NCBI RefSeq assembly: GCF_020991125.1
Contig: NZ_CP087715.1
Location: 4,193,501-4,257,500, forward strand
From: Microbulbifer celer
GTDB lineage: Bacteria; Pseudomonadota; Gammaproteobacteria; Pseudomonadales; Cellvibrionaceae
DNA: 64,000 nucleotides
Direction: 5' to 3'
This document shows, piece by piece, positions 45,241 to 53,989 of this stretch (positions are counted from its first letter, which is position 1; each line of letters starts with the position of its first letter). A model generated the notes under the pieces. It was not told the DNA's origin, made no database searches, and worked only from the letters and a program-made list of their open reading frames with translations. The position numbers were made by a program, and so were the translations under genes.

Positions 45241-45675
45241 TTAGAGAGATGAGTAATATTCGTGGATAGAACCTTGAGGGATTACCTTAGTAGAGGAAGC
45301 GCTAGGAGGAAGGCCATCGCGGGCGAGGAGCCAAGGGTCTTCCTGATGAGTAAGGTTGCTCAGCCATTGCGCGGTTTTATCACCGTAGAAACCTAAAACC
45401 TTTCCGATATTCTCTTTTTGAGCATCAGTGAGATTGTCAGGATTTCCGTCCTTAAAGAGTGTGCTATTTACTTTGAATAGGCCGCGATGCCGAGCGTATA
45501 GATCGGGTAAAACAGGACCGTTAGCCCAAGCTTGGAATTCGTCGGCAAAAAGAGGGTCTTCCTCCCATACCATATTCCACGCTTGTGAATAGTACATGAG
45601 CTTTTGGAGCTTCATGGCAGACATCTCGCCCATGACATCGGTGATATAGCGTGCGATATCGAATATTGTAGCCAT
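45241..45675 (-). CDS. Panacea-domain (DUF4065, SocA/GepA-like) antitoxin
   Basis: 144 aa. The signature is MSAMKLQKLMYYSQAW, then FADEFQAWANGPVLPDLYARH, as in the SocA/GepA/DUF4065 family now known as the Panacea antitoxin domain. It probably neutralises the protein encoded immediately downstream. It is located at the right end of the element next to the tRNA gene, a usual position for maintenance modules. Confidence 0.82.
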   Translation of the reverse strand: MATIFDIARYITDVMGEMSAMKLQKLMYYSQAWNMVWEEDPLFADEFQAWANGPVLPDLYARHRGLFKVNSTLFKDGNPDNLTDAQKENIGKVLGFYGDKTAQWLSNLTHQEDPWLLARDGLPPSASSTKVIPQGSIHEYYSSL

Positions 45676-45774
45676 GTCCGTTCCCCAGGGGTCCTGTGAT
45701 AGAGCTATCTTGCAGGAATGTGTTTGCAGTGTAGCAAGTCGATAGATGGTCTGTGCGCAGTATAACTGCTTTAA

Positions 45775-45851
45775 TGGTGGGCCCAGCAGGACTTGAACCT
45801 GCGACCGATCGATTATGAGTCGAGCGCTCTAACCAACTGAGCTATGGGCCC
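45775..45851 (-). tRNA. tRNA with CAU anticodon (elongator Met or Ile2), complete, inside the element
   Basis: 77 nt including encoded CCA. Acceptor GGGCCCA/TGGGCCC pairs fully. D-arm GCTC AGTTGGTTA GAGC; anticodon loop CTCATAA on a CTCGA/TCGAT stem (outermost pair C-T); T-arm GCAGG TTCAAGT CCTGC. The anticodon CAU with this body fits elongator tRNA-Met or the lysidine-modified tRNA-Ile2. C4-G69 and C5-G68 are compatible with TilS recognition but not decisive. It lies within the element, between the antitoxin gene and the right arm-type sites, and differs in sequence from the split native copy. Confidence 0.92.
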
Positions 45852-45865
45852 CTTTTCTTTATGAA

Positions 45866-45884
45866 AGCTTACATACTGCTTACA
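45866..45884 (+). repeat. Right-end TGCTTACA repeat pair, probable integrase arm-type sites
   Basis: AGCTTACA (45866-45873) and TGCTTACA (45877-45884), 11 bp apart, matching the left-end pair. They lie between the intact tRNA gene and the right att core. Confidence 0.6.
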
Positions 45885-45969
45885 CATGTGATTCTAAGGC
45901 AGAATCTATGGGTTTGTAATCCCTTGTTTTTATTGTTTTTTCCTGTCTTGTGGTCCTTTAGCCCATTCT

Positions 45970-46009
45970 ATTATGAGTCGGATGCTCTAACCAACTGAGC
46001 TAGGGGCCC
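45970..46009 (-). pseudogene. 5' half of a split tRNA(CAU) gene; right attachment site
   Basis: Minus strand: acceptor 5' strand GGGCCCC, D-arm GCTCAGTTGGTTAGAGC, anticodon 5' arm and loop up to CTCATAAT, after which similarity stops. Its anticodon stem (CCGA) pairs with the CGG of the 3' half at 34688-34733 better than with the intact gene. The two halves are therefore the original chromosomal gene. The core ATTATGAGT (45970-45978) is shared with the left end. Confidence 0.82.
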
Positions 46010-46048
46010 ACACAGGAGACGCGAGCAAGGACTTGCGCGCGGATTGGG

Positions 46049-46077
46049 AAAGTACTCGATTTTCCCCGCCAAATCAA
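46049..46077 (-). promoter_or_regulatory. Probable native tRNA promoter
   Basis: Minus strand: -35 TTGATT (46072-46077), 17-bp spacer, -10 TACTTT (46049-46054), followed by a GC-rich discriminator as in stable-RNA promoters. It reads into the 5' tRNA half and then, 118 bp further, into the complete element-borne tRNA gene. Confidence 0.55.
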
Positions 46078-46113
46078 CGCCTTGCCGCGCTATATCGTGC
46101 TCTGATGAGACGG

Positions 46114-48057
46114 CTACCAGGCCCAGTTGAACCCCAGGCTGGCGCTGCCCCCGGACCAGTCCAGGTCGTCCAGGGAGCGCTGGAAGCCGATATTGAAAAA
46201 CGCGCTCCCCAGTTTGTGCTCCAGCAGGACCACGCCGCCACCAAACTCCGCCCAGGTGGAGCGTCGCTCCATATCCAGTTGCAGGTTGGCATTGAATAGC
46301 AGTTGGTCGTTGCCGCCGAGGGTGTGCCAGAGGTTGCCGTAACCGTAAAAGCGCAGGTGCTGGCCGGCGATTTCGCCGTCGTTATTGTAGGCGCGCAGGC
46401 CGGCGCGGAAGTTGGCTTCCGGCGTCTTATCCGACTCTACCCAGGAGATGCCATCGTTTAATGCACCCAGGTTGCTGTAGTTCACTACTGCCTGTAACTG
46501 GGGTTCCAGGTTGAAGCTTTCTGTGGCCTGGTAGGTCAATCCTTTTTCAATGGAGGCGGTGAGCTGCGGGCCATAGATCGTGGTATCGACGCCGCGGGAA
46601 GAGCGGCTTTCCAGTTCCAGGTAAGCGACTTTCAGGGTGATATCGAAGTAGCTCATATCCGGCCGGTAGTCGTTGAAGTAGTAGCCGATATGGGTGCTGG
46701 TGAGTTTGTTGCTGCCGGAGGCGTAGTTGCTGAAGCCGCGGGCAAAGCCGGTGACGTCTCCACTGGCGCGCGTGCTGCCAAGGAAGATGCCGGACTCCCG
46801 TGCGCCGCCGGTGCAAGTGGGACCGGACCAGAGATTGGTACCCACCTGAAAGCCGGTGATGTCTCCGTCAAAGCGGTTGTCGATATCGCCGGACCAGTTG
46901 TAGTCCGCGGTCATATGGTGGATGCGAATCCAGTCTTGGTTGATGCCGTCAAACCAGCTGCGCTGCTCTCCCCGCCGTTTGTGGTAGCTGCCGATTTCCT
47001 GCAGGGAAGTAACACGGGCGAGGGATTTGGCCTGGGCGTAGAGGGGGATTTCCGGGCGGTAAAGGCGGATAGGTTCGCTGCCTGCTGTGGGTAGTGCGAT
47101 GACAGAATCTTCGGGATGGCCGGTATCGATAACTTCGGTGTCTGAGTGTGCGGCCAAACGTCCGCCATCGGTGTGACCGCCAAATGCGAGGACGTCGACG
47201 TCGGGCTGGGGGCTGGTGGCAGGCGTCTCGCCGGGCTGCACCGTAGACCGCAGATACCAGTTGTCTTCGTCCTGCGGGTCGCCGGTGCCGCGGAACAGGT
47301 AGTACTCGTAGGGGCCGGCGGAAATGCCCCGGGGCATATAAAAGGCGCCGGTACTGGTGGTACCACCATTGCGGGTCTCTACTACCATAATGCCATCGTT
47401 GGTTTCGGTGCCACTACCGGCCAGACGCTGGAACACCAGTTCGGTAGTGCCGCTGGCATGACCGCCATCGATGATCACGCGGTCGGCCGGGCTGTCGTCA
47501 TCCCCCGCGACCATATCCATATAGATCCGGCCGGAGCCGCGGTAACTGCCGTCAATGAGCAGCTGGTTGGCGCTGGTGCCGCGCATGTCGATGGTGCCGC
47601 TGTTGATGATGCGCACCGGCTGGCCCGAACCGGGGCGGATGCCGGTGCTGAAGTAGGGCAATAACAGGGTGCTGCTGCGGTCGATCTCCAGGCTGCTGTC
47701 GAGGCTGTCGCTGTCGCCGAGGGTGAGATCGCTATCGAGCTCTAGCTGACTGCCGCTGCGCAACACGATGTGCTCCCAGCGTTTCAGGCGGGCAGGGTTG
47801 TTCAGGGTGACGCCGTTCAGGTGCAGCCGGTCGCGCCCGGTGCCGCCGTCGATCAAGGTGACGCTGCTGCCGGCAATGCGGCTGTCGCTATCGAGGGTGA
47901 GTTGATTATTGCCGGCATCGAGGATGATGTCGGCTGAGGCACCCATCGGCATCAATGACCCGATCAGCGCGGGCACGGCGACAAATGGTGCAAGTATTGT
48001 GGGGAGCTGGGCAGGGGCACAGGCAAAGAGCGCGGATCCCGCACGGCGATACGACAT
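46114..48057 (-). CDS. Autotransporter (type V secretion) with outer-membrane beta-barrel
   Basis: 647 aa. A signal peptide lies at about residues 1-42 (ending GASA). The passenger of about 300 residues is beta-helical with repeating turns (IDMRGTSANQLLIDGSYRGSG). A linker follows, then an autotransporter barrel of about 280 residues ending in an aromatic residue (SLGFNWAW). The middle contains TELVFQRLAGSGTETNDGIMV-like text (first 20 residues shown differ by family), the strand pattern seen before autotransporter barrels. Passenger function unknown; possibly adhesion. The gene is just outside the element. Confidence 0.75.
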   Translation of the reverse strand: MSYRRAGSALFACAPAQLPTILAPFVAVPALIGSLMPMGASADIILDAGNNQLTLDSDSRIAGSSVTLIDGGTGRDRLHLNGVTLNNPARLKRWEHIVLRSGSQLELDSDLTLGDSDSLDSSLEIDRSSTLLLPYFSTGIRPGSGQPVRIINSGTIDMRGTSANQLLIDGSYRGSGRIYMDMVAGDDDSPADRVIIDGGHASGTTELVFQRLAGSGTETNDGIMVVETRNGGTTSTGAFYMPRGISAGPYEYYLFRGTGDPQDEDNWYLRSTVQPGETPATSPQPDVDVLAFGGHTDGGRLAAHSDTEVIDTGHPEDSVIALPTAGSEPIRLYRPEIPLYAQAKSLARVTSLQEIGSYHKRRGEQRSWFDGINQDWIRIHHMTADYNWSGDIDNRFDGDITGFQVGTNLWSGPTCTGGARESGIFLGSTRASGDVTGFARGFSNYASGSNKLTSTHIGYYFNDYRPDMSYFDITLKVAYLELESRSSRGVDTTIYGPQLTASIEKGLTYQATESFNLEPQLQAVVNYSNLGALNDGISWVESDKTPEANFRAGLRAYNNDGEIAGQHLRFYGYGNLWHTLGGNDQLLFNANLQLDMERRSTWAEFGGGVVLLEHKLGSAFFNIGFQRSLDDLDWSGGSASLGFNWAW

Positions 48058-48258
48058 AGTTCCATCCCTGGTTCGTTATTGGCAGCTTCGCAAATCCTTT
48101 GCGATGCCTTACTGCTGGGGCAACAAAACTGTTACACATCGGGTGGTACGGCAGTGCCAATAATCTTAGCCAAGGGGAGGGGGGCGGCAGGCTCCAGTGG
48201 CGGGTCGGGGGAAATTTTGTCGGGGTTTCCCGCCTGTATGCCGGAGCCCGGGTATCGG

Positions 48259-48648
48259 TCAGGGAATCCAGCGTGGAAGCAGGATACATCCCCAGGTGGT
48301 CAGCCACAGTAACAGGGAAATAGAGACGGCAGCGGAGCCGGTATCTTTGGCAATTTTCGAAAGTGGGTGTTTCTCCGCGCTGACGCGATCCACCACCGCT
48401 TCCACCGCGCTGTTGAGCAGCTCCACGATCATCACCAGCAGGGTGACGCCGATCAGCAGCGCGCGCTCGATACCGCTTTCCCCCAACCACAGGGCGGCGG
48501 GAATCAGGAATATCGCCAGGGAAACTTCCTGACGGAATGCGGCTTCATTGCGCCAGGTGGCGATCAGGCCGGCCCAGGAATAGCCAGTGGCATCGATCAG
48601 GCGGGAAATGCCGGTCTTACCGGGTTTGTTCACGAACTGCTCTTCCAT
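48259..48648 (-). CDS. dgkA: Diacylglycerol kinase
   Basis: 129-aa inner-membrane enzyme that phosphorylates diacylglycerol for phospholipid recycling. The family signature VELLNSAVEAVVDRVS and the N-terminal GLIATWRNEAAFRQEV are present, with three membrane helices. It lies between rpoD and the autotransporter gene, separated from rpoD by a terminator. Confidence 0.93.
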   Translation of the reverse strand: MEEQFVNKPGKTGISRLIDATGYSWAGLIATWRNEAAFRQEVSLAIFLIPAALWLGESGIERALLIGVTLLVMIVELLNSAVEAVVDRVSAEKHPLSKIAKDTGSAAVSISLLLWLTTWGCILLPRWIP

Positions 48649-48710
48649 TGTTCTCTGTCAATCTCTGTTGCGGGCGGGTTCATCGGTTTGTAACAAAGTG
48701 GTCGTCCACA

Positions 48711-48736
48711 AAAAAGCCCGGCTAACCGGGCTTTTT
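48711..48736 (-). terminator. Rho-independent terminator downstream of rpoD
   Basis: AAAAAAGCCCGG-CTA-ACCGGGCTTTTTT is symmetric, so it can work in both directions. It lies 165 bp past the rpoD stop and ends the rpsU-yqeY-dnaG-rpoD cluster. Confidence 0.85.
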
Positions 48737-48900
48737 TAGTATGGACCTGGGGCGACTCTAAATCTACTGCGCGTGCGCCTGGCGGCGTCCGGCGGTGCTC
48801 GGCTGCTCATGTATTAACATACACTCCGCTGCCTGCGCTCCGGCGGCCACCACCAGCCGCCCGCTCGCTACGATTTATAGGCGCCCCTTCCTTATAAGAC

Positions 48901-50760
48901 TCACTCGTCCAGGAAGCTGCGCAGGTGTTCGGAGCGCGAAGGGTGGCGCAGTTTGCGCAACGCCTTGGCTTCGATCTGACGGATACGCTCGCGGGTAACG
49001 TCGAACTGTTTGCCCACTTCCTCGAGGGTGTGGTCCGTGTTCATGTCGATACCGAAACGCATGCGCAGCACCTTGGCTTCCCGTGCGGTCAATCCGCCGA
49101 GCACCGAGCGGGTGGCATCGTGCAAGCCGGTGGAAGTCGCGGTGTCGATCGGGGAAGACTGGTTCTGGTCTTCGATAAAGTCACCCAGGTGGGAGTCTTC
49201 ATCGTCGCCGATCGGTGTCTCCATGGAGATCGGTTCTTTGGCGATCTTCAGTACCTTGCGCACTTTGTCTTCCGGCATTTCCATGCGCTCGCCCAGCTCT
49301 TCCGGCGTGGGTTCGCGGCCCATCTCCTGCAGCATCTGGCGGCTGATACGATTGAGCTTGTTGATGGTCTCAATCATGTGCACCGGGATACGGATGGTGC
49401 GCGCCTGGTCTGCAATGGAGCGGGTAATTGCCTGACGGATCCACCAGGTGGCGTAAGTAGAGAACTTGTAGCCACGACGGTATTCGAACTTGTCGACTGC
49501 CTTCATCAGGCCGATGTTGCCTTCCTGAATCAGGTCCAGGAACTGCAGGCCGCGGTTGGTGTATTTCTTGGCAATGGAGATCACCAGGCGCAGGTTGGCC
49601 TCGACCATTTCTTTCTTGGCGCGACGGGAGCGGGCTTCGCCGATGGACATGCGGCGGTTGATCTCTTTGATCTGGCCGATTTCCAGCTGTGCCTTTTCCC
49701 GTGCCTGCAGCAGTTTACGCTGCGAGCGCTGAACCTCTTCGGCAACCTGACGCAGGGCGTCGGAGTAGTCGCGCTTCTTCTTGATGATGGACGGAATCCA
49801 GTCATCGTTGGTCTCGTTGCCGGGGAACTCCTTGATGAAGGTCTTGCGCGGCATACGGGCACGCTTGATGCAGAGGTTCATCACGCTGCGTTCCTGCGCG
49901 CGTACTTCGTCGAGGATGTTGCGCACGGAGGTGTACAGCGGATCGAACTGGCGCGGGGCCAGTTTGAAATAGCGGAACACTTCGGCAACGTCTTCCAGCG
50001 CCTTGCCGGCCTCTTTGGAGTCGCGGCCGTGCTTCTTGATTGCGGCGTCAGCTTTCTTCTGGGCGGCAATCAGGGCGTTCATGCGCTCGGCGAGCTCTTC
50101 CGGATCGATACCACCGACATTTTCATCTTCCTCTTCGTCAGAGGTGTCGTCGTCATCGTCGCTGTCGCTATCTTCTTTCTTTTTGGCCGCTTCGGCAGCC
50201 TGCCCCGCCTGGGCACCGGGAGGCACTTCGTCGGCCGGGTCGAGCCAGCCGGCGATGATGTCCGGAATACGGCGCTCTTCTTTTTCGATCAGCGCGTATT
50301 CGTCGATGATGTGTTGTACGGCGCCGGGCCAGTAGGCGAGGGCGGCCATCAGCTCACGCAGGCCTTCCTCGATACGCTTGGCAATGGCGATTTCGCCTTC
50401 GCGGGTGAGCAGCTCCACGGTACCCATTTCGCGCATATACATGCGCACCGGGTCGGTGGTTCGGCCAACGTCGGATTCAACCGCGGCCAGGGCGGCGGCG
50501 GCTTCGGCGGCGGCGATTTCATCGGCGGAGCTATCGCCTTCGGCCATCAACAACTCTTCGGCATCCGGTGCTTGTTCAAACACCTTGATGCCCATGTCGT
50601 TGATCATGCCAATGATGTCTTCCACCTGATCCGGATCGGAGATGTCCTCCGGGAGGTGGTCATTCACTTCCGCATAGGTGAGATAGCCCTGCTCTTTACC
50701 GCGGGCGATCAACTCCTTGATACGGGAAGTGGTCTGCTGATGCTGGGTTTTGTCGGTCAT
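48901..50760 (-). CDS. rpoD: RNA polymerase primary sigma factor (sigma-70)
   Basis: 619 aa. The start is ATG 50760 (AGGG upstream); an in-frame TTG at 50766 is less likely. Regions in order: 1.1 ([20 protein letters not shown]), 1.2 ([20 protein letters not shown]), an acidic non-conserved insert (about 200-215, run of Asp/Glu), 2.3-2.4 ([18 protein letters not shown]), region 3, and 4.2 helix-turn-helix ([18 protein letters not shown]). Essential housekeeping factor. Last gene of the macromolecular synthesis cluster. Confidence 0.97.
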   Translation of the reverse strand: MTDKTQHQQTTSRIKELIARGKEQGYLTYAEVNDHLPEDISDPDQVEDIIGMINDMGIKVFEQAPDAEELLMAEGDSSADEIAAAEAAAALAAVESDVGRTTDPVRMYMREMGTVELLTREGEIAIAKRIEEGLRELMAALAYWPGAVQHIIDEYALIEKEERRIPDIIAGWLDPADEVPPGAQAGQAAEAAKKKEDSDSDDDDDTSDEEEDENVGGIDPEELAERMNALIAAQKKADAAIKKHGRDSKEAGKALEDVAEVFRYFKLAPRQFDPLYTSVRNILDEVRAQERSVMNLCIKRARMPRKTFIKEFPGNETNDDWIPSIIKKKRDYSDALRQVAEEVQRSQRKLLQAREKAQLEIGQIKEINRRMSIGEARSRRAKKEMVEANLRLVISIAKKYTNRGLQFLDLIQEGNIGLMKAVDKFEYRRGYKFSTYATWWIRQAITRSIADQARTIRIPVHMIETINKLNRISRQMLQEMGREPTPEELGERMEMPEDKVRKVLKIAKEPISMETPIGDDEDSHLGDFIEDQNQSSPIDTATSTGLHDATRSVLGGLTAREAKVLRMRFGIDMNTDHTLEEVGKQFDVTRERIRQIEAKALRKLRHPSRSEHLRSFLDE

Positions 50761-51040
50761 GCACAACCCTGAATTCTGGGGATTGATAGTCGGGACTTTT
50801 GTCTGGGCTTTTCTTTGGACAAAGACGCGGGATTATAGCTTATTTGCGATAGCAATAACCACAGTGACTGTCAAGGCAGGTGGGTGGTTCAGGGTGTATT
50901 AGCGCGCTTGTCATCGGACAGCCCGGCGCCTGTGAGCGGCGGGTCAGTGTATATGGTGCCGGTGGCTGGGAATTCAAGGGGGAGGTTGGGAAATTTTGTA
51001 CGGGCCTCACAAGAATACCCCGGTATCAGCGCCTTCGTAT

Positions 51041-53104
51041 TTACTTTCGGCGGAACTGCGCCAGCAGCGCGAGTTGCTCCTCTCCCAGCTGGTTGCCGGC
51101 ACTGCGCAGTTGGTTCAGCAATTCACGCTTGCGCAGTTTTTCCGTGGCCTGATCCAGGCTGCGCAGGCAATCGCAAAACTCGGTCTGCGGGTCGTACTCC
51201 TGATACTGGCCGTTTATCGCCAGCATGCGGGCGCCGGTCACAAGCTGGGAATTGGCCAGTTTTGCCAGCGTGTCGAAGGAGTCGGCTCCGTGGTGGGCGC
51301 GCCAGTGTCCCAGCAGCTGGTTGAGGTTGTACTCCGGCCGGGTTTTCAGTACCTCTACCAGCTCGGCGAACAGCTGCAGATCGGCATCTGCGCTGTTGCG
51401 AAATCGCGTGTCGTCGTCGATCAGCTGCGCCAGTTGCGGGTGGTGGAGCAACAGCGCAATCAGCATGCGCTCTGCAGGCAGGCGGTACTGGCCGCTGCGG
51501 CGTGTTGGCGCCTGATGTGAGCGCTCACTCTCGGCGGTCGGCTGCCCTTCGTCCGGGTAGTCATAATCCGCTGGAGGGGCGAAGTCCTGATAGCTGCCTT
51601 CGTACCCCTCGTATTCATCCCCAGCGCCTGGCATTGGCGGTGGTGCGCCTGTGGGCTGGTGCTGTTCGGCCGGGACGTCGGAGCGCGCCGAGCGTTCGTG
51701 GGGCTGTTTATGGAGCTGTGGGGGCTGCACCGGTTGCTGGGCCAGTTTCGCCGTGCGGGCTTTCTCCGCGGCGATGATCTCTTCCAGCATGTCCTGTTCG
51801 AGGCCGGTGCGCCGCGCCAGTTGCTGGAACATCAGCTGGCGATAGACGCCGGCGGGCAGCAGGTCCAGCAGCGGGGCGGCGGCCTTGGACAGGCGCGCGC
51901 GGCCGTCCATGGTCTGGACGTTGATACCCTCTCCCAGCAGGTCGAACATGAAGTCTTCCAGCGGGCGGCCCTGCTCATCGATCAGCTGGTCAAAGCGTTC
52001 ACCGCCGATCTGGCGCACCAGGGTATCCGGGTCTTCCCCTTCCGGCAGTAACAGAAAACGCAGGCTGCGGCCGTCCTGCATCTGTGGCAATGCGGCTTCC
52101 AGTGCGCGGCGGGCGGCGGTGCGGCCGGCCTGGTCGCCGTCAAAACAGAACACCAGTTCCTGGGTGTGGCGGAAGGCGAGCTGGATGTGGTCCTCTCCGC
52201 AGGCGGTGCCGAGCGTGGCTACGGCGCAGCGGATATCGTGCTGTGCCAAGGCCACCACGTCCATATAGCCTTCTACCACGATCAGCCGCTTCAGTTCGCG
52301 GTTGGCCTGGCGCGCCTCCCACAAGCCGTAGAGTTCGCGGCCCTTGTGGAAGATCGGGGTTTCCGGGGAGTTCAGGTATTTGGGCTTGTCGTCTCCCAGA
52401 ACCCGACCGCCGAAGGCGATGGTGCGCCCGCGCTGGTCGCGGATCGGGAACATGATGCGGTTGCGGAAGCGGTCGTAGTGGTGGCGTCTTCCCGGCTCCT
52501 GCTTGCCCTGGCCGCCATCGCTGTCCTGGCGGCGAATGGCGAGGCCCGCCCGCTCCAGCTGATCGGCCTTTTCCGCACTGGTGGCGAGCTGGTTCAGTAG
52601 ATTGTCCCAGCCGGGCGGGGCCAGACCGATACCGAACTCTTTGGCGATTGCGCCGGACAGGCCGCGGTTTTTCAGGTAGGTGATGGCGCGGGCGGCGACC
52701 TTGTGGTCTTTCAGTTGCGCGCGGTAATACTCCGCGGCCTGCTCTGTCAGCTGGTAGAGGCTCTGGCTCTCCTGCTGGCGTTTGACCTGCCCCGGCGCCA
52801 GTTGCTCGCGCGGTACTTCCAGGCTGAGGCTGGCGGCGAGCTTTTCTACCGCTTCCGGAAAGGGCAGGCGATCGTACTCCATCAGGAAGCCGACCGCATT
52901 GCCGCTGGCGCCACAGCCGAAGCAGTAATAGAACTGTTTGTCCGGGCTTACGGTGAAAGAGGGGGTTTTTTCATCGTGAAACGGACAGCAGGCGGAATAG
53001 TTTTTCCCGGTTTTGCGCAGTTTTACCCGGCTATCGACCACCGGAACGATGTCGGCGCGGGCCAACAGGTCGTCGATGAAATACTGCGGAATCTTGCCTG
53101 CCAT
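51041..53104 (-). CDS. dnaG: DNA primase
   Basis: 687 aa. Makes RNA primers for replication. The N-terminal CHC2-type zinc site is CCPFHDEKTPSF, then CFGCGASGN. The Toprim core has VVEGYMDVVALAQHDI and FCFDGDQAGRTAARRAL. A Gln/Pro-rich linker (about 475-535) precedes the C-terminal helicase-binding region. It lies between yqeY and rpoD with a 280-bp gap before rpoD that may hold an internal promoter. Confidence 0.96.
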   Translation of the reverse strand: MAGKIPQYFIDDLLARADIVPVVDSRVKLRKTGKNYSACCPFHDEKTPSFTVSPDKQFYYCFGCGASGNAVGFLMEYDRLPFPEAVEKLAASLSLEVPREQLAPGQVKRQQESQSLYQLTEQAAEYYRAQLKDHKVAARAITYLKNRGLSGAIAKEFGIGLAPPGWDNLLNQLATSAEKADQLERAGLAIRRQDSDGGQGKQEPGRRHHYDRFRNRIMFPIRDQRGRTIAFGGRVLGDDKPKYLNSPETPIFHKGRELYGLWEARQANRELKRLIVVEGYMDVVALAQHDIRCAVATLGTACGEDHIQLAFRHTQELVFCFDGDQAGRTAARRALEAALPQMQDGRSLRFLLLPEGEDPDTLVRQIGGERFDQLIDEQGRPLEDFMFDLLGEGINVQTMDGRARLSKAAAPLLDLLPAGVYRQLMFQQLARRTGLEQDMLEEIIAAEKARTAKLAQQPVQPPQLHKQPHERSARSDVPAEQHQPTGAPPPMPGAGDEYEGYEGSYQDFAPPADYDYPDEGQPTAESERSHQAPTRRSGQYRLPAERMLIALLLHHPQLAQLIDDDTRFRNSADADLQLFAELVEVLKTRPEYNLNQLLGHWRAHHGADSFDTLAKLANSQLVTGARMLAINGQYQEYDPQTEFCDCLRSLDQATEKLRKRELLNQLRSAGNQLGEEQLALLAQFRRK

Positions 53105-53116
53105 AGAGCCTGATAC

Positions 53117-53563
53117 TTAGAAAGAAGCTTTAACCAGCTTACTGACCGCACCCATATCGGCGCGGCCCTGTACCTGGGGCTTCACAATGGCCATTACCTT
53201 GCCCATATCGGCCATGCTGCTGGCGCCGGTCTCTTTGACGGCGGCGGTGACGATTTCCTGGATCTCGGTTTCCGACAGCTGTTCCGGCAGGAAGTCCTGG
53301 ATCACTTCGATTTCCTGCTGCTCCACCGCGGCGAGCTCCGGTCGGCCGGCTTTCTCGTACTGGGTGATGGAGTCGCGGCGCTGCTTGGTCATCTTGTCCA
53401 GCAGGGCGAGGATACGGGCATCATCCAGCTCGATGCGCTCATCCACTTCCACGCGTTTGATCTCGGCATTGATCAGTCGCAACGTGGCGAGGCGCGCCTT
53501 GTCGCGGGCCTTCATGGCGTCTTTGGTGGCGGTGGCCAGGGTGTCCTTGAGCGTCGTGGTCAT
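53117..53563 (-). CDS. yqeY: GatB/YqeY domain protein
   Basis: 148 aa. Shows LRLINAEIKRVEVDER, ITQYEKAGRPELA and VIQDFLPEQLSETEI. The domain matches the tail of the GatB amidotransferase subunit and is thought to bind tRNA; its function alone is unsettled. It stands 12 bp before dnaG in the usual gammaproteobacterial rpsU-yqeY-dnaG order. Confidence 0.93.
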   Translation of the reverse strand: MTTTLKDTLATATKDAMKARDKARLATLRLINAEIKRVEVDERIELDDARILALLDKMTKQRRDSITQYEKAGRPELAAVEQQEIEVIQDFLPEQLSETEIQEIVTAAVKETGASSMADMGKVMAIVKPQVQGRADMGAVSKLVKASF

Positions 53564-53683
53564 GGTGTTGGGTCCGATCCTGTTTGAATGGGTATGGGGT
53601 TTCGGGGTGAATGCAGATCATAGCCCTAGCCCGCCGGGGGCGATAGGCTTTCTGTCCAGTGGTCTATGCGACCTCCAGACAAT

Positions 53684-53718
53684 AAAAAACGGCGCGCGAG
53701 TCATACTCGGGCGCCGTT
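53684..53718 (-). terminator. Strong hairpin terminator or attenuator after rpsU
   Basis: Minus strand: a long GC-rich stem (ACGGCGC... CGAGT/ACTCG ...GCGCCGT) followed by TTTTTTATT, 55 bp past the rpsU stop. Positioned to reduce readthrough so that S21 is made in excess over primase and sigma. Confidence 0.85.
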
Positions 53719-53773
53719 CTGGTCGCGAACCGGGTTCGCGCAGCGTGCTGTGAGCGAGAGAAAGGACTCTAAC

Positions 53774-53989
53774 TCAGTAGAGACGCTGGAACTTGCGGTT
53801 TTCGCGCTGAAGCTTTTTGGCGTGACGCTTAACAGCGGCAGCAGCTTTGCGCTTGCGAACGGCAGTGGGCTTCTCGTAAAACTCGCGGCGACGTACTTCG
53901 GAGAGTACACCGGCTTTTTCGCAGGAGCGCTTGAAGCGGCGCAGGGCGATGTCGAACGGTTCGTTGTCTTTGATGCGTACTGAGGGCAT
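53774..53989 (-). CDS. rpsU: 30S ribosomal protein S21
   Basis: 71 aa, full length, from ATG 53989 (AGGTAA upstream): [20 protein letters not shown] at the start and a basic Arg/Lys-rich tail. First gene of the rpsU-yqeY-dnaG-rpoD cluster. An open frame runs further upstream, but only this part matches S21. Confidence 0.96.
   Translation of the reverse strand: MPSVRIKDNEPFDIALRRFKRSCEKAGVLSEVRRREFYEKPTAVRKRKAAAAVKRHAKKLQRENRKFQRLY

Larger units (their letters stand above)
34725..45978. mobile_element. Integrated element (about 11.2 kb) inserted in the anticodon loop of a CAU tRNA gene
   Basis: Bounded by the 9-bp repeat ATTATGAGT (34725-34733 and 45970-45978), each copy attached to one half of the same tRNA gene. 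Inside are a tyrosine integrase next to the left end, paired TGCTTACA repeats near both ends (probable integrase arm sites), an HTH protein, a DUF3987-type ATPase, a repeat-rich AT-rich region, a DUF5681-like gene with small genes, an XRE regulator, a Panacea-type toxin-antitoxin pair and a complete CAU tRNA gene. No capsid, tail, portal, conjugation or restriction genes are seen. The gene set suggests a phage-satellite-like or small integrative element; its transfer mode is unknown. Confidence 0.8.

Noticed and set aside
44211..45675. Possible restriction-modification system, suggested by the C-protein-like regulator
   Set aside because: No methyltransferase or nuclease motifs in the adjacent genes; the neighbours are a lipoprotein and a Panacea toxin-antitoxin pair.
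34725..45978. Complete prophage
   Set aside because: No capsid, portal, terminase large subunit, tail or lysis genes among the readable frames; 11 kb is too small.
48925..50772. 615-codon open frame antisense to rpoD
   Set aside because: Exactly antisense to rpoD, rich in His/Phe/Leu from reverse-complemented acidic codons, no family features.
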